Below, piece after piece: positions 24,773 to 32,734 of a DNA stretch of 64,000 nt. Made by a program: the position numbers and the translations under genes. Position 1 is the stretch's first letter; each line of letters starts with the position of its first letter. The notes under the pieces were generated by a model. It ran no database searches and was not told the DNA's origin. It saw nothing but the letters and a program-made list of their open reading frames with translations. The stretch is taken from NCBI GenBank assembly GCA_022870705.1, contig CP072107.1, forward strand, positions 742,501 to 806,500, in the 5' to 3' direction. Origin of the DNA: Oscillospiraceae bacterium CM. Its GTDB lineage: Bacteria; Bacillota; Clostridia; Oscillospirales; Oscillospiraceae.

Positions 24773-25001
24773 GCCCCCTGCTGATATCTGCGCGGGATTT
24801 TCTTTCACTTTCTGCAAATAGAAAGACGTTTTCGATAGGTTGGTCAAAAACCTTCGCTATATCGTATGCAAGCCATATGGAAGGTTCATTTTTCTCTGTT
24901 TCTATCGCATTGATGGCCTGCCGCGATGTTCCTACCATCTCGCCTAATTGCTCCTGTGTCATGCCTAACGCTTCGCGCAACTGTCGAACTCTGTTTTTCA
25001 T
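24747..25001 (-). CDS. XRE-family regulator upstream of deformylase
   Basis: 84 residues. The helix-turn-helix fills residues 3-60 (VRQLREALGMTQEQLGEMVG, then TSRQAINAIETEKNEPS), followed by a short tail. This compact form (YozG-like) is common. It overlaps and precedes the deformylase gene. Direct repeats flank its promoter, suggesting autoregulation. Confidence 0.9.
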   Translation of the reverse strand: MKNRVRQLREALGMTQEQLGEMVGTSRQAINAIETEKNEPSIWLAYDIAKVFDQPIENVFLFAESERKSRADISRGHVCGTKRD

Positions 25002-25032
25002 AGTGACTTCTTAACCTCCCGCCATGTCATGT

Positions 25033-25088
25033 TAACCTTACAACATTATTCTATCATAGCATCATTTCTGTGTCAACCTAACCTTACA
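25033..25088 (-). promoter_or_regulatory. Promoter of XRE-def with flanking direct repeats
   Basis: Minus strand TTGACA (25071-25076), 17-bp spacer, TAGAAT (25048-25053): near-consensus. The decamer TGTAAGGTTA occurs on both sides (25033-25042 and 25079-25088), at the right places for repressor binding. Confidence 0.75.
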
Positions 25089-25286
25089 TACAATCGAGAT
25101 TTTTTGTGTTGCTAATAGTAAAAAAAGAATTACTATTTGTTCGCTGCTCCTCTTTTTGTTTTGTTTCTCATCCAAATGCGCTATCCGCATTATGCCATGA
25201 TCTGAAATAGTTTCATCCTATTTCAGGCCATAGTATTTTTGTGTTTTCCTATATCACAGCTATACATTATACTGAAAGCAAAGAGG

Positions 25287-26183
25287 GTGATTTCGATTTC
25301 GCAGAAAAAAGCCGATTTGATGATTGCTTTAATCACAGCCGCATGGGGGTCGTCTTATCTTTTTATGAAGATGGGATTGCACAGCGTAGGTGTTTTCAAT
25401 TTAGTTGCTCTGCGTTTTGGAATCGCCTTTTTATTGACCGCCCCGATTTTTTATAAAAGGCTATGCAAAACGGACAGAAAGACGTTATTGTATGGAGCGA
25501 TACTTGGATTTTCGTTGTTCTGCGTACTGTCAGCGCTCATGTTTGGATTACTGACGACTTCCGCATCCTGCGCAGGTTTTCTTGCTGGAACAACCGTCGT
25601 TTTTGTTCCATTGCTCCAAACTGTTATCTATCGCAAAAAGCCGTCGCTGCGGATAACAATCGGCGTTATTTTAACAATGATTGGGATTGCCTTGCTGACG
25701 ATAAAAGATACTTTTCGACTTGACGCAAGGTCTTTGCTTTGTGTATTGGCTGCTCTTATTTATGCGGGACAGATTTTACTTACAAGCCGTTTTTCAAAAA
25801 GGGCAGAGCCGTTAACGCTTGGAGTCTTACAATTAGGATTTGCCGGGATATTCGGATTGCTGTTTTCCTTTGCGTTTGAAAGCCCAAGATTGCCGGGCAG
25901 TCCTGTTGAATGGTTTGCCGTATTGGCTCTAAGCGTTGTATGCAGTGCGCTCGGATTTGTATTGCAGCCGGTCGCTCAAAAATATACGACGCCCGAACGC
26001 ACAGGTATTCTGTTTTCCCTTGAGCCTGTTTTTTCAGCCGCATTTGGATTTATTTTCCTTAATGAGGTCTTAAAGCTTCAGGGTTATCTCGGAGCGGCGC
26101 TTGTACTCGCTGGTGTGATCGTTTCCGGCATCAATAAGAAATATATGGTTTTTAACCAATTAACAAGGAGGAACAGTAAATGA
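25287..26183 (+). CDS. EamA-type (DMT) transporter
   Basis: About 298 residues from the GTG at 25287. Start choice is uncertain: AAAGAGG abuts this GTG, and TTG 25317 or ATG 25320 are alternatives. Ten hydrophobic segments form two EamA repeats, for example ALRFGIAFLLTAPIF, GVILTMIGIALLTI and LGAALVLAGVIVSG. EamA proteins export amino acids and related metabolites. The stop overlaps the MetY start (ATGA), so the exporter may move a thiol or sulphur amino-acid product, or lower its level. Confidence 0.88.
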   Translation: MISISQKKADLMIALITAAWGSSYLFMKMGLHSVGVFNLVALRFGIAFLLTAPIFYKRLCKTDRKTLLYGAILGFSLFCVLSALMFGLLTTSASCAGFLAGTTVVFVPLLQTVIYRKKPSLRITIGVILTMIGIALLTIKDTFRLDARSLLCVLAALIYAGQILLTSRFSKRAEPLTLGVLQLGFAGIFGLLFSFAFESPRLPGSPVEWFAVLALSVVCSALGFVLQPVAQKYTTPERTGILFSLEPVFSAAFGFIFLNEVLKLQGYLGAALVLAGVIVSGINKKYMVFNQLTRRNSK

Positions 26184-27445
26184 GAGACGAAACAAAATGC
26201 CTGCATTCGGGATATACTCCCAAAAATACAGAACCGAGGGTCCTGCCCATTATCCAGAGCACGACCTATGTCTATGATTCGACGGAGGATATAGGCAAAG
26301 TTTTTGACGATCCAATGAAAAGCCTTATCTACTCACGCTTTGGGAACCCGACCGTAATGGCTGTAGAGGAAAAAATAGCGGATTTGGAAGGCGGTATCGG
26401 TGCCTTATGTACAACGTCAGGGCAGGCCGCTTTATTACTCTCAATCCTGAATATTTGCAGCTCAGGCGACAGCTTTATCAGTACAACCCAGATTTACGGC
26501 GGAGCTATCAATCTGTTTTCTCATACCTTAAAACAACTCGGTATCGAGTGCATCTTTGTAAGCGGTGACGCTGATGAAGAAGAAATTAACGCCGCCTTCA
26601 GGCCGAACACAAAAGCGGTATTCAGCGAGACGCTTGCCAATCCTGCTTTAAGCGTACTCGATATTGAGAAATTCGCCGGGATAGCCCATTCCCATAATGT
26701 ACCGCTGATCATTGACAACACATTTGCGACGCCTATCCTTTGCAAACCCTTCCAATACGGCGCAGACATTATTGTGCATTCCACATCGAAATATATGGAT
26801 GGTCATGCCCTGCAAGTAGGCGGTGCAATCGTTGACAGCGGAAATTTCGATTGGGCACGCGGAGATTTCCCCGGATTGACCGGGCCGGACGAGTCCTATC
26901 ACGGAGTTACTTATACGGATACCTATGGAAAACGCGCTTATATAGTCAAAGCCAGAATGCAGCTAATGCGTGATTTCGGCGCATATCCATCTGCAAATTC
27001 TGCTTTTTTGCTGAATCTGGGGCTTGAAACGCTGGCTATACGGATGGAAAGATATTGTGAAAATGCCCTGACGGTCGCAAAATACCTTGAGGTCTCCGAT
27101 AAGATTGAAGCAATCAATTATCCGGGACTTGAAAACAACAAATATCACGGCTTGGTGAAAAAATACCTCAAAGGGGCAAGCGGAGTCATTTCATTTGTTG
27201 TCAAAGGCGGAAAGGAAAACGCCGTTAAGTTTATGGATACATTGAAACTGGCTTCAAATGAGGTCCATGTCGCAGACATCCGGACCAGCGTATTACATCC
27301 GGCAAGCGCCACCCACCGTCAATTATCCGATAAGCAATTGATTGCGGCCGGAATAGATCCCGGTATGGTTCGCTTATCCGTCGGGCTTGAAAATGTCAAC
27401 GACATTTTGGACGATATTGAGCAAGCGTTGAAGGTAATAAACTAA
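26180..27445 (+). CDS. metY: O-acetylhomoserine sulfhydrylase-type PLP enzyme
   Basis: 421 residues, AGGAGG upstream. This is a Cys/Met-metabolism PLP enzyme: CTTSGQAA near 78, the aspartate stretch PLIIDNTFATP near 175-185, and the PLP lysine K204 in STSKYMDGH. Length and the GLTGPDESYHG insert favour O-acetylhomoserine aminocarboxypropyltransferase, which makes homocysteine from O-acetylhomoserine and sulfide. It is co-transcribed with the EamA transporter. A close alternative is cystathionine gamma-synthase/lyase, which is usually shorter. Confidence 0.88.
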   Translation: MRDETKCLHSGYTPKNTEPRVLPIIQSTTYVYDSTEDIGKVFDDPMKSLIYSRFGNPTVMAVEEKIADLEGGIGALCTTSGQAALLLSILNICSSGDSFISTTQIYGGAINLFSHTLKQLGIECIFVSGDADEEEINAAFRPNTKAVFSETLANPALSVLDIEKFAGIAHSHNVPLIIDNTFATPILCKPFQYGADIIVHSTSKYMDGHALQVGGAIVDSGNFDWARGDFPGLTGPDESYHGVTYTDTYGKRAYIVKARMQLMRDFGAYPSANSAFLLNLGLETLAIRMERYCENALTVAKYLEVSDKIEAINYPGLENNKYHGLVKKYLKGASGVISFVVKGGKENAVKFMDTLKLASNEVHVADIRTSVLHPASATHRQLSDKQLIAAGIDPGMVRLSVGLENVNDILDDIEQALKVIN

Positions 27446-27502
27446 AAAACATATGCCGCAAAACCGTTGCTATGGCGGCAAGAATTTGACAGAGGCGATA
27501 AT

Positions 27503-27691
27503 ATGGCAAAGATTAATTGGATTCTGTGCCCTGTTTGCCAAAATAAGACAAGGTTGAAAATCCGTGAGGATACGGTACTTGAAAATTTTCCTCTGTTCTG
27601 TCCGAAATGCAAACAGGAGACGCTAATCATGGTAAAACAACTTAATATGTCAGTTATCAAAGAGCCAGACGCTAAGACGCAGAGCCGATAA
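27503..27691 (+). CDS. Cysteine-rich KTR-domain protein
   Basis: 62 residues from the ATG at 27503. Two CxxC pairs (CPVC near residue 8, CPKC near 32) probably bind zinc; the NKTRLKIREDT stretch names the family. In Tn916-like elements this small gene (orf6) follows the tetracycline-resistance cargo. Here it follows metY. A truncated second copy occurs at 31165-31301. Confidence 0.8.
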   Translation: MAKINWILCPVCQNKTRLKIREDTVLENFPLFCPKCKQETLIMVKQLNMSVIKEPDAKTQSR

Positions 27692-27721
27692 CATGTGAGA
27701 ACGTTTCACAGTTATCGGCTC
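27682..27721 (+). terminator. Hairpin after KTR gene
   Basis: GAGCCGATAAC / GTTATCGGCTC, with an inner TGTGA / TCACA stem, overlapping the KTR stop and followed by CACTCTTTT. Identical to 31292-31331. Confidence 0.65.
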
Positions 27722-27764
27722 ACTCTTTTACAGAGTTGAAGAACTAAACTCCTTTATTCTGCGC

Positions 27765-27789
27765 ACTTCGGGCCAATTTGGCCCGAAGT
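27765..27789. repeat. Palindrome ACTTCGGGCCA-ATT-TGGCCCGAAGT
   Basis: Perfect 11-bp arms just past the XRE stop. Sister copies lie at 31376-31400 and, with ACATCGGGCCA arms, at 32210-32234. Confidence 0.7.
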
Positions 27790-27797
27790 AACTGCCC

Positions 27798-28126
27798 TTA
27801 ATTTCCGCTGTGTTGAAGTTCTCTGCAAATACTCCTTGCCGAAGCAATAGCTACTCGCTGCTCCTGTTGATGAGCGTCCCGCAATTCACGTATAAATTGT
27901 TCCTGCTCCGGTGTACCGGGTACATCATCAGGACGGAAAAATAAGATCGGCTGGAATACTAAGCTCTCGGATGATCTTATAGAGAACCTCAAATGTCGGA
28001 TTGCGTTTCCCTATCTCAATAGCAATGACGGTTCATAAAGAAACATCTATTTGTTTCAGCAATCGCTATTTGTTTTATTCCGTGTGCTACACAGGCCGTT
28101 TGAATAACAGCACCCATATGTTTCAT
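27798..28126 (-). pseudogene. Decayed XRE regulator (Tn916 orf9-like)
   Basis: Compared with the intact copy at 31409-31747, this copy has an extra A near 27940 that shifts the frame and a CGA-to-TGA nonsense change near 28036 within the helix-turn-helix. The C-terminal half (PEQEQFIRELRDAHQQEQR) is still readable. It is unlikely to give a repressor. Confidence 0.8.
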
Positions 28127-28192
28127 ATGAGCGACATCTTTACGGAGAGGAAAAGCCACCCAATATAACCATTTTGCCAATAATCGACAGTA

Positions 28193-28221
28193 TTGTTCGT
28201 TTTACGCCCAAATGATATAGT
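28193..28221 (+). promoter_or_regulatory. Probable promoter of the AraC gene
   Basis: TTGTTC, 17-bp spacer, TATAGT, about 80 bases before the start codon. Confidence 0.45.
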
Positions 28222-28303
28222 AATGGCATCTCACATTTTTGTGCAGAAACGGAGAGGACAATATTTTATATTATGATAGACTTTGATTATTGAAGGTGAT
28301 GCA

Positions 28304-29164
28304 ATGGAATGGCTCGAGAGACTGAATCAGTCGATAAATTACATGGAAGAGAATTTAAGCGGTACAATTAGCTATGAGCACGCTGCGCAGATCGCTTGCT
28401 GCTCGACTTTCCACTTCCAGCGGATGTTTTCGTATATCGCGGGTATCCCGCTGGGTGAATACATTCGCCGCAGGCGGATGACGGAAGCGGCATTTGATTT
28501 GCAGAACAACGGTATGAAGGTAATTGACACGGCGCTGAAATACGGGTATGAATCGCCCACCTCGTTTAACCGTGCTTTTCAAAGCGTACATGGAGTTGCT
28601 CCGGCTTCCGCCCGTAGTGAAAGCGTAACTCTTAAGGCATATCCGCGCATCAGCTTCAAAATTTCAATCAGAGGAGATGCCGAGATGAATTATAAAATTG
28701 AGACAAAGAACGCGTTCCGGATCGTCGGCGTAAAAGAACACTTCCTCATGGACGTGGAGGAAAGCTTCGCAAAGGTGCCGCTGTTCTGGCAGGAAACAGT
28801 ACAGGCGGGCATGATTCCAAAGCTGTGCGGGCTGATCGACAAGCCTCCGCTTGGTGTTATGGGGGTCAGCAGCTGCATGAACGGCAAGGACTTCGACTAT
28901 TATATCGCGGCGGCGTCCGACAAGCCGGTGCCGGACGGGATGACGGAATATGAGGTCCCGGCCTGTACATGGGCGATATTTGAATGTATCGGCCCCATGC
29001 CGACCGCAATTCAGCAGCTGCAAACGCGGATCGTGTCCGAATGGCTGCCCGTATCCGGCTATGAATACGCCGATGCGCCGGACATTGAGGTCTACCCCGA
29101 GGGCGATCAGGCCGCTTCTGACTACAAATGCGAAGTCTGGCTTCCGGTCGTTAAGAAAAAATAA
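28304..29164 (+). CDS. AraC regulator with GyrI-like effector domain
   Basis: 286 residues from the ATG at 28304 (GAAGGTGAT upstream). The N-terminal AraC DNA-binding domain holds both helix-turn-helix motifs: YEHAAQIACCSTFHFQRMF (residues 24-42) and IDTALKYGYESPTSFNRAF. The C-terminal half, from about 125, is a GyrI-like/integron-associated effector-binding domain as in Rob and SAV-type multidrug sensors. It probably senses a drug or peptide and activates the ABC transporter that follows. A 15-bp inverted repeat lies between them. Confidence 0.9.
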   Translation: MEWLERLNQSINYMEENLSGTISYEHAAQIACCSTFHFQRMFSYIAGIPLGEYIRRRRMTEAAFDLQNNGMKVIDTALKYGYESPTSFNRAFQSVHGVAPASARSESVTLKAYPRISFKISIRGDAEMNYKIETKNAFRIVGVKEHFLMDVEESFAKVPLFWQETVQAGMIPKLCGLIDKPPLGVMGVSSCMNGKDFDYYIAAASDKPVPDGMTEYEVPACTWAIFECIGPMPTAIQQLQTRIVSEWLPVSGYEYADAPDIEVYPEGDQAASDYKCEVWLPVVKKK

Positions 29165-29187
29165 GCAAAAGGGTTTATTCTGAATTC

Positions 29188-29225
29188 TGCCTAAACTGTG
29201 GTAAAAAAAAACCGCAGTTTAGGCA
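29188..29225. promoter_or_regulatory. Inverted repeat upstream of the ABC operon
   Basis: TGCCTAAACTGTGGT and ACCGCAGTTTAGGCA (14 of 15 paired) separated by eight A residues, ending 13 bases before the ABC start. It may be an operator for the AraC protein or a leader hairpin; there is no T-tract in the ABC direction. Confidence 0.6.
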
Positions 29226-29238
29226 AAGGAGAATCTAA

Positions 29239-30162
29239 ATGGGCGGGTTTGTTATACAGACCAGAAACTTAAGCAAAAAATTCAAATCTCAATACGCCGT
29301 GAATTCGTTAAATATGTCGGTAAAAAAGGGAGATATATATGGCTTGATCGGAAAAAACGGCGCAGGAAAAACAACGTTTATCCGGCTTATAATGGGCTTG
29401 ATTTACCCAACTGAGGGAGAAATTGCGATGTGGGGTGAAAGTAGTGAGACAGCCCTGCTGGAAGGACGTAAACGGGTAGGCTCCATCATTGAAACACCCG
29501 CATTCCATCCCAATATGAATGCAAAGCAGAATCTTGAAATGGTAAGGCTTCAGAGAGGTATTCAGGGAAAAGACTGTATTGACAGGTGCCTTAAGGATGT
29601 TGGGTTGGAGGATACCGGCTCCAAAAAGGCGAGCAGGTTTTCCTTGGGTATGAAACAGAGGCTCGCAATTGGGGCGGCTCTGATATCAGATCCGGAAATG
29701 TTGATTCTGGATGAACCTGTCAACGGGCTAGACCCGATAGGGATAGTTGAAATCAGAGAGCTCCTTAAAAAAATAAACCGGGAGAGAGGCGTAACAATTC
29801 TTATTTCAAGCCATATTCTAAGCGAAGTCTATCAAATGGCGACATGCTACGGCATCATGCATAAGGGTGAGCTTATTGAAGAACTAACTATGTACGAGCT
29901 GAACAATAAAAGCAGGAAATACCTTCAAATAACTGTCGATGACGCATCAAAAGCAGCTGTTGTCATAGAAAGGGAATTCGGGACTACCAATTTTGAAATC
30001 CTACCCGGCAGTAAAATCCATCTTTATGACCGTACTGATAACCCCGGTGAAGTAAACAGGATTCTGAATACCAACCGGATCGTGGTGGAGTCAATCCAAC
30101 TGATGGGAGAAGATCTGGAAGCATATTTTCTTAAGTCGGTAGGAGGCACAGGAAATGTCTAA
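29239..30162 (+). CDS. ABC transporter ATP-binding protein (BcrA-like)
   Basis: 307 residues with AGGAG upstream. Walker A GKNGAGKT (38-45), signature FSLGMKQR near 135, Walker B MLILDEPVNGLDP near 155, H-loop ILISSHILSE. The layout (full NBD plus an ~80-residue C-terminal extension) is that of BcrA/lantibiotic-immunity type drug exporters. It overlaps the permease gene by eight bases. Confidence 0.92.
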   Translation: MGGFVIQTRNLSKKFKSQYAVNSLNMSVKKGDIYGLIGKNGAGKTTFIRLIMGLIYPTEGEIAMWGESSETALLEGRKRVGSIIETPAFHPNMNAKQNLEMVRLQRGIQGKDCIDRCLKDVGLEDTGSKKASRFSLGMKQRLAIGAALISDPEMLILDEPVNGLDPIGIVEIRELLKKINRERGVTILISSHILSEVYQMATCYGIMHKGELIEELTMYELNNKSRKYLQITVDDASKAAVVIEREFGTTNFEILPGSKIHLYDRTDNPGEVNRILNTNRIVVESIQLMGEDLEAYFLKSVGGTGNV

Positions 30163-30937
30163 TCTATTAAAGGCTCAGTTTTACAGGCTATTTCATGGCA
30201 AATTTTATTTTGTGATCATATTAATCAATGTATTTATAAATATTTTTGGGGTTGCTGCATACTGGATGCTTGAAAATGACCCCACTACAGGAAGAGAAGG
30301 TGTACAAAGCGTTAAGGGGTATACCCTAATGTACAAAGTAATAAGCAGTGGAGGAGTTGAAGTCTTTGAAATAGTGGCAATAATTTTTGTTGCACTTTTT
30401 ATTGCTTCCGGATTCAGACAGGGCAATATCAAATCCGAAATATCTTTTGGCTATAAAAGAGTAAGTATCTATCTCTCAAAACTACTCTCGTCCATGGTTG
30501 GAGTGGTAGGTATCGTTGCATCAAGCATGCTGACGGGACTGGTGGCAGGAACAGCCTTTTTCGGGTTTGGATCTCCTGTCGGCAATGATGTAATCATTGG
30601 ACTTATTAGGGCATTCATATTGGTTATGCTTGTTTCTCTGGCCTTTTGCAGCATATATGTCCTGATTTCCTTTGTACTTAAGGAACCTGGAGCAATTATC
30701 GGAATATATATTGGATTTACAGTTCTGATTACCAATTTGCTCGTGGCTCAGCTTTCCCAGCGTTTTGAGTGGTTTAAAAAAGCGATGGATTATATCCCTC
30801 AGACACAGTTTTATAATGTTGCATCTATTGACATTAACGCAGCAACGGCACACACTGCGGTTGCCTACACTATTGTGCTGATGTTTGCAAGTACTCTGGT
30901 AGGGTGTGCAATTTTCAGAAAACAGGATATTACATAA
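30155..30937 (+). CDS. ABC-2 type permease
   Basis: 260 residues, six hydrophobic segments, for example FYFVIILINVFINIFGVAAY at the N-terminus, VFEIVAIIFVALFIASGF, and a last one near 235-252. It lacks a nucleotide-binding domain and should form a complex with the preceding ATPase. Similar pairs protect against bacitracin or lantibiotics; the substrate here is unknown. Confidence 0.88.
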   Translation: MSNLLKAQFYRLFHGKFYFVIILINVFINIFGVAAYWMLENDPTTGREGVQSVKGYTLMYKVISSGGVEVFEIVAIIFVALFIASGFRQGNIKSEISFGYKRVSIYLSKLLSSMVGVVGIVASSMLTGLVAGTAFFGFGSPVGNDVIIGLIRAFILVMLVSLAFCSIYVLISFVLKEPGAIIGIYIGFTVLITNLLVAQLSQRFEWFKKAMDYIPQTQFYNVASIDINAATAHTAVAYTIVLMFASTLVGCAIFRKQDIT

Positions 30938-30957
30938 GCAGGAGAAAGTGGTGGACA

Positions 30958-31121
30958 ATGACTGCTTTCGTATATTTAATAACGTTGATACTGGCTTTGA
31001 CGGTAATTATCCTGCCTGCCGCCTTTACATTGTGAAAAAGATTTACAGTCTATCAGTTCAGACATGGAGCATTTTGACGGAGACAATTTTAGAAAAACGT
31101 GAGCATAGCAAGCGGGAATAA
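30958..31121 (+). pseudogene. Broken membrane-protein start, possible sensor kinase remnant
   Basis: An ATG after AGGAGAAAGTGG opens 25 codons that form one transmembrane helix (FVYLITLILALTVIILPAAF) before a TGA. The same frame continues for 28 codons to a TAA. The position after an ABC-immunity pair would suit a histidine kinase, but identity cannot be shown. Confidence 0.4.
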
Positions 31122-31164
31122 AAGGGTTTAAGCACTTGCAGCTATAATCAACAGAAAGATTCGT

Positions 31165-31301
31165 TTTTTAAGGAAGAGGATACAATACTTAAAAACTTCC
31201 CGTTGTTCTGTCGGAAGTGCAAGCAGGAAACCTTAATTAATGTACGACAATTAAATATGCCAGTTATCAAAGAGCCAGACGCTAAGACGCAGAGCCGATA
31301 A
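31165..31301 (+). pseudogene. Truncated cysteine-rich KTR gene
   Basis: Frame matching the last ~44 codons of the intact gene at 27503-27691 (LKNFPLFCRKCKQETLI, then VIKEPDAKTQSR), ending in TAA at 31299-31301. The first CxxC pair and start are gone. Confidence 0.8.
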
Positions 31302-31331
31302 CATGTGAGAACGTTTCACAGTTATCGGCTC
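31292..31331 (+). terminator. Hairpin after truncated KTR gene
   Basis: Same 11-bp stem (GAGCCGATAAC / GTTATCGGCTC) and inner stem as at 27682-27721. Confidence 0.65.
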
Positions 31332-31375
31332 ACTCTTTTACAGTGTTTGAAGAACTAAACTCCTTTGTTCTGCGC

Positions 31376-31400
31376 ACTTCGGGCCAAGTTGGCCCGAAGT
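31376..31400. repeat. Palindrome ACTTCGGGCCA-AGT-TGGCCCGAAGT
   Basis: Second copy of the 11-bp-arm palindrome, located between the KTR hairpin and the XRE stop. Confidence 0.7.
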
Positions 31401-31408
31401 AGCTGTCC

Positions 31409-31747
31409 TTATTTTTCGTCGTGTCGAAGTTCTCTCCAGATACTTCTTGCCGATGCAATAGCTATCCGCTGTTCCTGTTCGTCGGCGTCCCGGAATTCAC
31501 GGATAAATTGTTCCTGCTCCGGCGTGCCATGTACATAATCGGGCCGGAAAATAAGATCGGCCGGGATGTTGAGTTCTCGGATGACTTTATAGAGAACCTC
31601 AAACGTAGGATTGCGCTTTCCTGTTTCGATGGCAATGACGGTTCGCAAAGAAACATCTATTCTCTCAGCAAGCGCTGTTTGCGTTATACCGTGCGCTAAG
31701 CGGGCTGCTTGAATGACAGCGCCCATATGTTTCATATCATTGTGCAT
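31409..31747 (-). CDS. XRE regulator (Tn916 orf9-like)
   Basis: 112 residues, ATG at 31747 with GGGGTGA upstream. Helix-turn-helix at about 8-65 (ARLAHGITQTALAERIDVSL, then RTVIAIETGKRNPTFEVLYK). The C-terminal part is acidic and glutamine-rich (GTPEQEQFIREFRDADEQEQ). In Tn916 the equivalent minus-strand repressor (orf9) sits between the KTR gene and the sigma gene and restrains transfer. Same position here. Confidence 0.88.
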   Translation of the reverse strand: MHNDMKHMGAVIQAARLAHGITQTALAERIDVSLRTVIAIETGKRNPTFEVLYKVIRELNIPADLIFRPDYVHGTPEQEQFIREFRDADEQEQRIAIASARSIWRELRHDEK

Positions 31748-32311
31748 TTTGTATCACCCCATCCTTAGTTTAACGGACAAATGACAATTACATAATGCGG
31801 TTAAGCGTCCTATTGATATGAAACATATTTCACAATTCAATAAGCAAAAATCAGCTGGACAAGGCAATAAAAAAAAGACTGCTTTGGCTGGCCGGTTCAA
31901 TACGTGAAAATTGCAATTCACATCTGCCAAGGCAATCTGAAAGGAGCTTTGGCAGATGTTGTTTTTACTACCAGAACGCCGCTTCTTTAGAAAGGCGGCA
32001 GCTTAGCAGACAGCCTATATATTTTATGGGCAATCCTCAAAGGTAAACGCTTAAAAAAAGTCGTTGCTCCGCAAGGATAAATCCCATCCTTGTATGTGCA
32101 AGTTATAACATCACAATATGTAATTTGTGTCAATGTCGACGTGCCATGCGGAGGGTACTCCGCTTAGGCGCGTTTTTTATTTGCTTTTCATTGGACAGGC
32201 ATTTCCGACACATCGGGCCAACTTGGCCCGATGTGAAGCCCCGTTGCAGATCCCCGCCGCCCCCATTTCGATTCGCCGTTCCCTAAAAAATCGAAATGGA
32301 GGAAATGCCAT
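31748..32311. other. Regulatory intergenic region before the sigma gene
   Basis: No gene is supported in 564 bases. It holds the hairpin ACATCTGCCAA / TTGGCAGATGT (about 31931-31961, then TTTTTA), a GCGGAG / CTCCGC hairpin followed by a T-run (about 32148-32176), the ACATCGGGCCA palindrome (32210-32234), and the repeat CATTTCGATT / AATCGAAATG (32264-32298). The last of these abuts the sigma-gene ribosome site and could hide it. Confidence 0.6.
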
Positions 32312-32734
32312 ATGGCAAAGATCAATCTGCGGGACTATTACCCGTTTTACAAAACCGACTTTTTTGTTGACGTACCCGATGAAGTTGAAATTGCCTTGCT
32401 AGAAGCTGAGAGGCTGGAAAGAAATTATATTCGCCGCCGCTTTTATAACAAGGCTTATTACTCATTGGACGCAGGAGATGGAATTGAAACCGACATCCTT
32501 TTCATATCACTTTCACCCTGCGAAGTGTACGAACGTAAGGTCACGGCTGAACAGCTACACGCGGCGATTGCCTCTTTGCCGGACAAGCAGGCCAAGCGTA
32601 TTTACGCGCATTACATACTCAGCATGAGCAAAGCGGAGATTGCACGGGCAGAGGGCGTAGCGGAAAACGCTGTGAAGGATGCTATAAGCCGCGGACTAAA
32701 ACGTATGGAGAAATATTTGAAAAATACTCTTTAA
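32312..32734 (+). CDS. Sigma-70 region 4-type factor (Tn916 orf7-like)
   Basis: 140 residues, GGAGG nine bases before the ATG. The C-terminal half is a sigma region 4: LPDKQAKRIYAHYILSMSKA followed by EIARAEGVAENAVKDAISRG. The N-terminal half begins YYPFYKTDFFVDVPDEV, as in the ICE sigma-like proteins that switch on transfer or recombination genes. It is divergent in arrangement from the XRE repressor upstream. Confidence 0.88.
   Translation: MAKINLRDYYPFYKTDFFVDVPDEVEIALLEAERLERNYIRRRFYNKAYYSLDAGDGIETDILFISLSPCEVYERKVTAEQLHAAIASLPDKQAKRIYAHYILSMSKAEIARAEGVAENAVKDAISRGLKRMEKYLKNTL

Larger units (their letters stand above)
27555..28140. repeat. Direct repeat copy A (KTR end plus XRE segment)
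   Basis: This stretch matches 31165-31750 in the same orientation, with near-identity across the KTR 3' end, the long hairpin and the XRE reading frame. Copy A keeps an intact KTR gene but a broken XRE gene. The two copies flank the AraC/ABC cargo. Confidence 0.85.
31165..31750. repeat. Direct repeat copy B (KTR end plus XRE segment)
   Basis: Partner of 27555-28140. Copy B has a truncated KTR gene and an intact XRE gene, the reverse of copy A. Together they bracket 3 kb of AraC/ABC cargo. Confidence 0.85.

Noticed and set aside
27555-31750. Repeats considered as a CRISPR array or composite transposon
   Set aside because: Only two long copies, no spacer pattern and no transposase inside or in the repeats; a segmental duplication fits better.
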